Positions 4,218 to 8,067 of a DNA stretch of 8,067 nucleotides are shown here, piece by piece (the first letter of the stretch is position 1; each line of letters opens with the position of its first letter). Origin of the DNA: Candidatus Pacearchaeota archaeon (GTDB lineage Archaea > Nanoarchaeota > Nanoarchaeia > Pacearchaeales > GW2011-AR1); assembly GCA_002686195.1 (NCBI GenBank), contig NZAS01000011.1, positions 16,014-24,080 on the forward strand, written 5' to 3'. Under the pieces are notes generated by a model that was not told the origin of the DNA, ran no database searches, and saw only the letters and a list, made by a program, of their open reading frames with translations. A program made the translations under genes and the position numbers.

Positions 4218-4240
4218 CTACTTTTTCTACTTTTTTATTT
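4205..4240 (+). terminator. U-rich transcription end of the candidate ncRNA
   Basis: The 3' arm of the closing stem is followed by T7, then CTACTTTTTCTAC and T6. This series of T-runs fits rho-independent termination of rightward transcription before the convergent leftward genes. Confidence 0.5.
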
Positions 4241-4245
4241 TAAAT

Positions 4246-4260
4246 GTCAAACTTTTGCCT
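4246..4260 (+). repeat. Polar 15-bp boundary element, copy 9
   Basis: GTCAAACTTTTGCCT, directly after the U-rich end of the ncRNA. The preceding TATTTTAAAT is shared with the inverted copy at 6379-6393, which also follows a terminator. Confidence 0.65.
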
Positions 4261-4335
4261 GCTGTCACATACAGAAGCGTAAGAGACCTAAAGCAATAAC
4301 AAAAGATGAAAATAATAAAATTGAGCCCCATGGAA
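4261..4335. other. A-rich convergent intergenic stretch
   Basis: This stretch lies between the candidate ncRNA and the leftward gene ending at 4336. It is rich in A on the plus strand. No reading frame, promoter-like element or further repeat is seen apart from the hairpin described at 4327-4342. Confidence 0.5.
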
Positions 4336-4342
4336 TCATGGG
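4327..4342 (-). terminator. Hairpin overlapping the end of the leftward operon
   Basis: CCCATG (4327-4332) pairs with CATGGG (4337-4342) across GAAT, overlapping the stop codon at 4336-4338. On the minus strand it is followed by CTCAATTTTATTATTTT. It is a plausible weak intrinsic terminator. Confidence 0.45.
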
Positions 4343-4647
4343 AGCACCCAAATATCATTTGATTTTGCCTCGATGGTTCCGGCCTGCATACACTCACACT
4401 CACGGGAGGTAACTGATTCCATCCGTGTTCCGATGTCCGTGCAAGCCTTTTGGCACTGGTCTATCGTGCTGGCATCAAGTTGGCAGGATGATATATACAT
4501 TCCGGCTACGACCGTAATGCCAATATAAAAAACAGATTTCGCTGCTGCTCCGGCCAGGCTTGCCATAAGTCTGTCGCCAGACTCAAGAGAGGGAGGGGTA
4601 TTTTTGTTGTTGTCCATGTTGTCCCACAGTGGTGTAGATGATTTCAT
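4336..4647 (-). CDS. Cys-rich single-pass membrane protein, 103 aa
   Basis: The start is set at ATG 4647-4645, 2 bases after the upstream gene's TAA, with a weak GGTGG ribosome site overlapping that gene's end. A longer version from TTG 4659 would overlap more and is less likely. Residues 1-34 are hydrophilic and about 35-54 (AAKSVFYIGITVVAGMYISS) form one membrane helix. The C-terminal part carries Cys55, Cys65, Cys69, Cys84 and Cys86 in a QLDASTIDQCQKACTDIG and TSRECECM context. The Cys-rich tail suggests disulphides outside the cytoplasm or a metal site; topology is uncertain. Residue Cys55 just after the helix argues against a simple lipoprotein, whose Cys would follow a short N-terminal signal. 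Function unknown. Confidence 0.78.
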   Translation of the reverse strand: MKSSTPLWDNMDNNKNTPPSLESGDRLMASLAGAAAKSVFYIGITVVAGMYISSCQLDASTIDQCQKACTDIGTRMESVTSRECECMQAGTIEAKSNDIWVLP

Positions 4648-4649
4648 AG

Positions 4650-4976
4650 TTACCACCAAGAAGTATAAACTATTTCATACCCTTCGGCTATAAAAGACTT
4701 GGCGTCTTCGATGAATGTTTTGGTAGTATCGTCATCTTCCTTTTCCGATGCTCCCCAAAAGAATCCATGGGCGGTTTCCAGGCCATCATAGACCTCTTCC
4801 AACGCAATAATATCATTCTCAAAAAGGCGTAGCTCTGTGCAGTTGAAGTCGCCTTGGCCGCCTCGTTCTGCATATAGGTTAGCCATCCATCCTTCCAAGT
4901 TCGCGTGCTTACGCCAGTAAGCAATATCAAGTTGTTCCTCACCCTTGCGAGCAAATGCGTATTGGTCAAGTCCCAT
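4650..4976 (-). CDS. YWRKH/SWW phage protein, 108 aa
   Basis: The ATG (4976-4974) follows GAAGGAG and the promoter-like element at 4999-5025. The product begins MGLDQYAFARKG, with YWRKHANLEGW (20-30), LYAERGGQGDFNC (34-46), AHGFFWGAS (69-77) and a C-terminal YTSWW. This pattern (MGLDxYxxA, YWRKH, LxGW, GG..FNC, L.ENDI..LE, T.GFF.G, SWW end) recalls a phage family sometimes labelled phosphoglycerate kinase in databases. It has neither the length nor the nucleotide-binding motifs of that enzyme, so the label should not be copied. The conserved Trp, Arg, His and Cys hint at a small binding or enzyme fold, unproven. First gene of a two-gene leftward operon. Confidence 0.88.
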   Translation of the reverse strand: MGLDQYAFARKGEEQLDIAYWRKHANLEGWMANLYAERGGQGDFNCTELRLFENDIIALEEVYDGLETAHGFFWGASEKEDDDTTKTFIEDAKSFIAEGYEIVYTSWW

Positions 4977-4998
4977 GTGTTATACTCCTTCTGAGAGG

Positions 4999-5025
4999 AT
5001 ATAACCGATGAAGAAATAGATTTCC
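4999..5025 (-). promoter_or_regulatory. Promoter-like element (leftward)
   Basis: On the minus strand: GAAATCTATTTCTTCATCGG then TTATAT, about 23 bp upstream of the ATG at 4976. Confidence 0.6.
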
Positions 5026-5040
5026 TAAAAATACGTATGT

Positions 5041-5055
5041 GTAAAGGTTTTGCCC
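5041..5055 (+). repeat. Polar 15-bp boundary element, copy 10
   Basis: GTAAAGGTTTTGCCC, 3 bp beyond the stop of the leftward phosphoesterase gene. Confidence 0.7.
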
Positions 5056-5058
5056 AGG

Positions 5059-5892
5059 TTAGTCGCCACCGTAGGTTTTATGAAGTTCAATAATTTCTTC
5101 ATACGCTTCCACCTGTGAGCCTTGAAGGGCGTGGTCCAGATGAGGTTCTCCATCGGCATCGGCATGGAGTCGGGATTGGTTTGCACCCGGCCCAACATCA
5201 TAAAGTCCACCCCACGAAGATTGATACTCTCCATGAAAGCCACAACAATGAAAATCAATATTGTTTACTACCCAGGACTGCAAAATATGATGATGACCAA
5301 AGTACCAACGCTCAGGCGTGTGCTTGCTGTGCTTCAAGGCATTCTGAAGATTACGAGGGGTAGGCTGCGTGCCTCGGCCAGTTCGGTTCAGTTCAACACA
5401 AAGTGGAGCCTCATGGGTTATGATAATTTCAGGGGCATCCTCAACCAACGAGTCAAAGAATCGTTGGAATTCTGCGGCGGAGGGAGTTTCCTCGGCCCAC
5501 CACGTAGTCCCTTCGACCCTCAAGCTTTTATCAATAGATTCGGCACCACCAAAGAAAAGGTGAGTCTTTCCATCCAACTTGGTCGTCGCACCACGAACCA
5601 CATAATTGCAGCCCGGAGCCAGCTCAACCATTTTACCATTACCCTGTTCTTTTTGCAGCCTTGCCCATTCCGGCCAGTTGTCATGATTTCCGCCACAAGT
5701 ATACCAAGTTGGACCGGGCCGCTGCTGTCTCTCCCGCTTCTTGAAATACTTTACGATAGGGCAGTTTTTAGCCCAACGAATTCCAAAGTCGCCAACCTGA
5801 ACAACAACCTCAACCCCAGCCTTTATAGCTGCTCGGTCAATTGCCGCCACATCATCAACCCTGCCATGAATATCGCCAACATAATAAATCAT
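5059..5892 (-). CDS. Calcineurin-like metallophosphoesterase, 277 aa
   Basis: The ATG at 5892-5890 follows GGGAGA and a promoter-like element. An in-frame upstream extension would run through that promoter. The protein carries the family blocks in order: GDIHGR (Asp7, His9), VGDFG (Asp35), GGNHD (Asn69, His70), THEAP (His160) and FGHHH (His200, His202). These are the expected ligands of a two-metal phosphoesterase site and none is missing. GGAESIDKSLR followed by WWAEE is a pattern shared with single-domain bacterial and phage members. It probably hydrolyses phosphoesters; whether the substrate is protein, nucleotide or nucleic acid cannot be told. No signal peptide, so cytoplasmic. It forms a single-gene module bounded by copies 10 and 11. 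Confidence 0.93.
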   Translation of the reverse strand: MIYYVGDIHGRVDDVAAIDRAAIKAGVEVVVQVGDFGIRWAKNCPIVKYFKKRERQQRPGPTWYTCGGNHDNWPEWARLQKEQGNGKMVELAPGCNYVVRGATTKLDGKTHLFFGGAESIDKSLRVEGTTWWAEETPSAAEFQRFFDSLVEDAPEIIITHEAPLCVELNRTGRGTQPTPRNLQNALKHSKHTPERWYFGHHHILQSWVVNNIDFHCCGFHGEYQSSWGGLYDVGPGANQSRLHADADGEPHLDHALQGSQVEAYEEIIELHKTYGGD

Positions 5893-5909
5893 TCTATCTC
5901 CCACTATAA

Positions 5910-5936
5910 AGTAACTGATGAATAAATAGATTTCAC
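5910..5936 (-). promoter_or_regulatory. Promoter-like element for the phosphoesterase
   Basis: On the minus strand: GAAATCTATTTATTCATCAG then TTACT, about 18 bp upstream of the ATG at 5892. It is head to head with the rightward copy at 5971-6000. Confidence 0.6.
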
Positions 5937-5944
5937 TTATTGTT

Positions 5945-5959
5945 GTCAAGTTTTTGCCC
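5945..5959 (+). repeat. Polar 15-bp boundary element, copy 11
   Basis: GTCAAGTTTTTGCCC, in the middle of a divergent promoter pair. Confidence 0.7.
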
Positions 5960-5970
5960 AGGTTTATTAT

Positions 5971-6000
5971 ATGAAAAGACTTTTTACATCAGTTACTTTC
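5971..6000 (+). promoter_or_regulatory. Promoter-like element (rightward)
   Basis: GAAAAGACTTTTTACATCAG then TTACTTTC, about 18 bp before the GTG at 6018. It matches the CATCAGTTACT form on the opposite side. Confidence 0.6.
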
Positions 6001-6017
6001 ATATAGGAGGAGTGCGT

Positions 6018-6350
6018 GTGAGTAAGAAAAAAGATTGGAAAGGAACAGAACCTGTTGCGAGGACACCCGAGCAGCATCGACGGAAACGTGAATATGAAGC
6101 TATGTCGCCAGAAGAGAAGAAGGCGGTTCATAGAAAGCAATTCGTTTCTTGGATGGAGTGGCTCCAGCAGCCCGGCCCCAAAATTATGATAAATGGGAAA
6201 CCACCCGAGAGCGAGTATGTGCCTATGACAAAGGAGCAGGCAGAATTGAATATAGCTGCATACGATGGAGATATTCCCAGAACAAAAGAACAGAAATTGG
6301 GAATATATCTAATGGATCGAAGGTCAAAATCCGATCCCGGTGAAAATTAA
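6018..6350 (+). CDS. Hypothetical charged protein, 110 aa
   Basis: The start is a GTG at 6018, 7 bases after AGGAGG (6005-6010). A GTG at 6012 is too close to the ribosome site, and the longer open frame from 5940 would include the boundary element and the promoter. The product is very hydrophilic, beginning MSKKKDWKGTEPVARTPEQH, with helical stretches (RRKREYEAMSPEEKKAVHRK), a SWMEWLQQPGP segment and a Lys/Arg-rich end (DRRSKSDPGEN). No membrane segment or catalytic motif is seen. It may bind nucleic acid or another protein. Single-gene module convergent with 6433-6882. Confidence 0.8.
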   Translation: MSKKKDWKGTEPVARTPEQHRRKREYEAMSPEEKKAVHRKQFVSWMEWLQQPGPKIMINGKPPESEYVPMTKEQAELNIAAYDGDIPRTKEQKLGIYLMDRRSKSDPGEN

Positions 6351-6360
6351 AATTGAGCCA

Positions 6361-6377
6361 GCCACCCTCCTGGTGGC
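6361..6377. terminator. Hairpin after the gene at 6018
   Basis: GCCACC (6361-6366) pairs with GGTGGC (6372-6377) across a 5-nt loop, 10 bp after the stop at 6350. No T-run follows on the plus strand, so it may be a processing or stabilising hairpin instead of a terminator. Confidence 0.35.
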
Positions 6378-6378
6378 C

Positions 6379-6393
6379 AGGCAAAAAATTGAC
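6379..6393 (-). repeat. Boundary element, inverted copy
   Basis: On the minus strand GTCAATTTTTTGCCT, preceded by TATTTTAAAT as at copy 9 and located just past the terminator at 6408-6427 for leftward transcription. On the minus strand it runs into CCTGG-CCA-CCAGG. Confidence 0.65.
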
Positions 6394-6407
6394 ATTTAAA
6401 ATAAAAA

Positions 6408-6427
6408 GGGGGCCCAACTGGGCCCCC
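6408..6427 (-). terminator. Strong intrinsic terminator
   Basis: A perfect stem, GGGGGCCC (6408-6415) with GGGCCCCC (6420-6427), loop AACT. On the minus strand it is followed by TTTTTATTTT, ending the leftward gene 6433-6882. On the plus strand TGCTTTTAG follows, so it may also act weakly on the convergent gene at 6018. Confidence 0.9.
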
Positions 6428-6432
6428 TGCTT

Positions 6433-6882
6433 TTAGCAGCCGAACCGTCGCTCGGCAGCCACCATCGCCTCGTACTCTGCTTCATACCGAGCATTCTCAT
6501 GAATCTCATGCAGAACTTCTTTTTGACGGTCGTTCAGCTGACTTTCATCGAGTTCAGCCGTGACCTTCTTCCCGCCACATTCGTAGCAGGTCACGTCGTA
6601 CCTGCCAGAAGTATACTCCTCAGCAAAGTCAGGGTCATCGTAAAAATCGTCAGAAGTCAGGCCGCCCGAATCAATCGAGGGGTTGACATGAGAGCCGGTC
6701 CCGTCGCAAAGCCCACACTTCTCGAACCTAACGGGCATAGTTTCCAGGATTTCGTCGCCATCTTCATCCTCCACCATAACCTGAGCGGTCATGGTAGATT
6801 CGTCAAGGGTGGTGTACCACTTGCTCTGGCGAGCGGCGCGGGTACGAGAATCGTTGTAGTAATTGTAGTCGTCAAGTGACAT
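6433..6882 (-). CDS. Phage protein with two CxxC pairs, 149 aa
   Basis: The ATG at 6882-6880 follows GGAGG; a longer open frame to 6942 would cross the promoter-like element. The N-terminal part is Tyr/Asp-rich (MSLDDYNYYNDSRTRAARQ) and the middle is acidic (MVEDEDGDEI). A Cys4 centre follows: CGLC at 56-59, then GTGSHVNPSIDSGGLTSDDF, and CYECGG at 99-104. The CxxCxGxG and CxxCGG forms recall DnaJ-type zinc-binding repeats, here only one pair on each side of an insert of about 40 residues. Helical Glu/Arg/Ala-rich tail. The NPSID...L...DF..DPDF..DY pattern resembles an uncharacterised phage family that I recall. Zinc binding is probable, function unknown. Confidence 0.88.
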   Translation of the reverse strand: MSLDDYNYYNDSRTRAARQSKWYTTLDESTMTAQVMVEDEDGDEILETMPVRFEKCGLCDGTGSHVNPSIDSGGLTSDDFYDDPDFAEEYTSGRYDVTCYECGGKKVTAELDESQLNDRQKEVLHEIHENARYEAEYEAMVAAERRFGC

Positions 6883-6900
6883 ATAGAACCTCCGAGATAG

Positions 6901-6930
6901 AGTAGTTGATGTAAAAATAGAATTCAAATT
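6901..6930 (-). promoter_or_regulatory. Promoter-like element (leftward)
   Basis: On the minus strand: AATTCTATTTTTACATC then AACTACT, about 20 bp upstream of the ATG at 6882. It deviates from the consensus GGTTAT at the 3' part. Confidence 0.5.
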
Positions 6931-6938
6931 AGTTGATT

Positions 6939-6953
6939 GCAAATCTTTTGCCC
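6939..6953 (+). repeat. Polar 15-bp boundary element, copy 12
   Basis: GCAAATCTTTTGCCC, 15 bp before the ATG of the small rightward gene at 6968. Confidence 0.75.
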
Positions 6954-6967
6954 AGTACCATAGTCAT

Positions 6968-7108
6968 ATGAAATGGTTAGAAAAAATAAAGTATAAGCTT
7001 TGGTGGAGAGGAGTTACTCTCAAGGATTTAGCAGTCCTTGTGTTAATGCCTACATCAATCTTGGCAATGGTGGTCTTTATGCTATATGCATTTGGGCAAA
7101 CATTGTAA
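6968..7108 (+). CDS. 46-aa single-helix membrane protein
   Basis: An ATG at 6968 opens a frame to TAA 7106-7108. The product begins MKWLEKIKYKLWWRGVTLKD (basic, Trp-rich) and continues with one long hydrophobic segment at about 21-42 (LAVLVLMPTSILAMVVFMLY). The positive start suggests an N-in topology. No clear ribosome site or promoter-like element lies upstream, which weakens the call. The frame exactly fills the space between copies 12 and 13, and its stop lies inside copy 13, the same relation seen for genes at 402 and 3606. It runs opposite to both neighbours. Function unknown. Confidence 0.5.
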   Translation: MKWLEKIKYKLWWRGVTLKDLAVLVLMPTSILAMVVFMLYAFGQTL

Positions 7109-7119
7109 AGCTTTTGCCC
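7105..7119 (+). repeat. Polar 15-bp boundary element, copy 13
   Basis: GTAAAGCTTTTGCCC, carrying the TAA stop of the rightward gene and ending 4 bp beyond the stop of the convergent leftward gene at 7124. Confidence 0.72.
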
Positions 7120-7123
7120 AAGG

Positions 7124-7552
7124 TCAGTCGAGTTTTATGTGTGGAATGCCGTGAAGCCTCTCGGCAAGAAGGTCTCGTCCATCTGCATGCGCTTGGTCCA
7201 ACGCGTGTGCAATTGAGAGTATTTCAGCCCAAGTCTCCGAAGGCAGGACCACGCACGCGTAATCCGTATATGCCTTAACCCACTTGTCGCCCGGAAGCAT
7301 ACGCGTGGAAATTGTGTCTATGGCATACAAATGCTCGGGCTTGATAGACACTTGCACTCCACTTACATCAAAGACAATTGCATCAGTGTCCGTGAACGCA
7401 AACCCACCCGGGTCAAGGTGCAGGGTCTCGATAGGCTCGCGAGTTACGGGTGTGCGTCCATATCTTTCTTCTATATCGTCCTCGCACACGCTTGACCCAA
7501 CGAGGGTAATGTGGCGACGGATCTCATAATCGTAGTCAAGAAGTTCCAACAT
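7124..7552 (-). CDS. Hypothetical acidic protein, 142 aa
   Basis: The ATG at 7552-7550 follows AAGGGA with 6 bases between; a TTG 18 bases upstream is less likely and overlaps the previous gene. The product begins MLELLDYDYEIRRHITLVGS and has RYGRTPVTREPIETLHLDPG, then DAIVFDVSGVQVSIKPEHLY, a beta-rich appearance, and a helical end (AEILSIAHALDQAHADGRDL). No membrane segment, metal site or recognised motif is visible. It is the last gene of a leftward operon whose upstream members include a membrane protein. The next element is boundary copy 13. Function unknown. Confidence 0.85.
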   Translation of the reverse strand: MLELLDYDYEIRRHITLVGSSVCEDDIEERYGRTPVTREPIETLHLDPGGFAFTDTDAIVFDVSGVQVSIKPEHLYAIDTISTRMLPGDKWVKAYTDYACVVLPSETWAEILSIAHALDQAHADGRDLLAERLHGIPHIKLD

Positions 7553-7562
7553 AGTTTTTCCC

Positions 7563-7766
7563 TTATGCAATATGTACTAAGCCCAAAATAATTGCAGCAA
7601 TTCCGTAACAGAAGTACATTGGCATATATGCTTGGGATGTTAATGCGGCAGTGCCACCAATTAAAGAAATCATAAAAGTAAGGTATACAGCAGAGGCAAT
7701 TATTTCTCCGGTATCTTCTGGAATTTCCATCAACCAGTTATGGTATTTGTGCAGCAAAGCTTTCAT
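7563..7766 (-). CDS. 67-aa two-helix membrane protein
   Basis: The start is the ATG at 7766-7764. A good ribosome site is not visible, so translation is probably coupled to the upstream 52-aa gene, whose stop is 16 bases away. After a hydrophilic start (MKALLHKYHNWLMEIPEDTG) come two hydrophobic stretches at about 22-42 (IIASAVYLTFMISLIGGTAA) and 47-66 (YMPMYFCYGIAAIILGLVHI). A short loop joins them, so it may form a helical hairpin in the inner membrane. Small two-helix phage proteins include holins and superinfection-exclusion factors, but nothing here selects between these. Its stop lies 10 bases before the next start. Confidence 0.72.
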   Translation of the reverse strand: MKALLHKYHNWLMEIPEDTGEIIASAVYLTFMISLIGGTAALTSQAYMPMYFCYGIAAIILGLVHIA

Positions 7767-7778
7767 ACAATAATTGTA
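7766..7778. promoter_or_regulatory. Palindrome at a start codon
   Basis: TACAATAATTGTA is symmetric apart from its centre and touches the ATG of the 67-aa gene where a ribosome site would be expected. TACAAT recurs at 7784-7789. It could be an operator or simply AT-rich chance. Confidence 0.2.
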
Positions 7779-7782
7779 CTGA

Positions 7783-7941
7783 CTACAATACTACAAAGCA
7801 ATCATAAAAGAATATAGCGTCAGGAAGGGTCAAGCCTTGGGTTGTCGTCAAAAGATTAAGGCACTCAAGTCGGCCTCCCGTTGAATTTATCTCCTTGAGA
7901 TATTCAATAAATTCATCAAAAGAAAGGGGTGAGGACTCCAT
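7783..7941 (-). CDS. Hypothetical protein, 52 aa
   Basis: The ATG at 7941-7939 lies 1 base after the TGA of the preceding gene, with GAGGA about 8 bases upstream inside that gene's last codons. The product begins MESSPLSFDEFIEYLKEINS, then TGGRLECLNLLTTTQGLTLP and DAIFFYDCFVVL. It looks like a small helical, weakly acidic domain with a hydrophobic end too short for a clear membrane span. The tight overlap with the upstream gene and the coding-like sequence support it, although it is short. Function unknown. Confidence 0.68.
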   Translation of the reverse strand: MESSPLSFDEFIEYLKEINSTGGRLECLNLLTTTQGLTLPDAIFFYDCFVVL

Positions 7942-7942
7942 C

Positions 7943-8067
7943 TCAGTAGTCCTCAGCCTTCACTTTTCCGCGACACGCCTTCTTCGAGCGAGCCTTTCGC
8001 TCGTCACCATGAGAGCCAGCACCGTTCCTAAGAATCAGGCCGAGCACATCGAGGTTGCGAGTTTTGG
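7943..8067 (-). CDS. C-terminal part of a small basic protein (cut by window edge)
   Basis: The frame enters from the right edge and ends at TGA 7945-7943. The 40 visible residues include RNLDVLGLILRNGAGSHGDE followed by RKARSKKACRGKVKAEDY. The pattern RNxxxxxLxxRxGAGxH followed by a Lys/Arg-rich tail matches many short basic phage proteins that I recall without known function; they may bind nucleic acid. Its start is outside the window. It is the first visible gene of the leftward operon running to 7124, and overlapping signals link it to the 52-aa gene. Confidence 0.65.
   Translation of the reverse strand, partial: KTRNLDVLGLILRNGAGSHGDERKARSKKACRGKVKAEDY

Noticed and set aside
5122..5925. 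Long rightward open frame of 267 codons
   Set aside because: It lies antisense to the phosphoesterase, which has all family motifs, a ribosome site and a promoter-like element. The rightward translation shows no coherent domain.
112..7119. CRISPR array
   Set aside because: The repeats are 15 bp, spaced irregularly by about 170-1100 bp with genes between them.
112..7119. Boundary elements as intrinsic terminators
   Set aside because: On the plus strand the T-tract comes before any hairpin, and on the minus strand an A-tract follows, so neither direction has the hairpin-then-U order.

Overview
The window looks like an accessory region of a tailed dsDNA bacteriophage (Caudoviricetes), or less likely a phage-like element. 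This rests on about 18 densely packed, mostly very short genes on alternating strands, a phage-style tRNA-Lys(TTT) with encoded CCA, small one- or two-helix membrane proteins, and two recognisable enzymes often found in phages: a SprT-like zinc metalloprotease and a calcineurin-like metallophosphoesterase. There are no structural, packaging or polymerase genes and no bacterial housekeeping genes. The host cannot be determined from the sequence.

Layout. 190-700: rightward small genes. 810-2739: leftward block (hypothetical protein, SprT-like protease, then a three-gene operon containing a 39-aa membrane protein). 2884-4037: rightward genes with the tRNA. About 4102-4217: a probable structured non-coding RNA with its own promoter and a U-tract end. 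4336-5892: leftward block (Cys-rich membrane protein, YWRKH/SWW protein, phosphoesterase). 6018-6350: rightward gene. 6433-6882: leftward Cys4 protein. 6968-7108: rightward 46-aa membrane protein. 7124 to the right edge: leftward four-gene operon entering from outside the window.

Two dispersed sequence families organise the region. (1) A promoter-like element of about 26 bp (AAATC, then TTTYTWCATCRGTTAY) occurs 12 times. Eleven copies lie about 20-35 bp upstream of a gene or RNA start, always pointing towards it, and one fires out of the left edge. (2) A 15-bp element (consensus GTMAANYTTTTGCCC, variant GCAAATCTTTTGCCC) occurs 13 times in one orientation and twice inverted. It lies in nearly every gap between transcription units. 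Its orientation ignores gene direction: it always sits at the left end of a module, so it lies 5' of rightward genes and 3' of leftward genes. In several copies it supplies the stop codon of the preceding gene. The region therefore reads as a string of one- to three-gene cassettes, each with its own promoter and bounded by a polar DNA element. This modular architecture is the most interesting feature. Whether the element serves recombination, replication, packaging or RNA processing cannot be decided from the sequence alone.

Gene functions are mostly unknown. The two enzymes, the tRNA and the membrane proteins suggest host-takeover or fitness functions, but that is inference.
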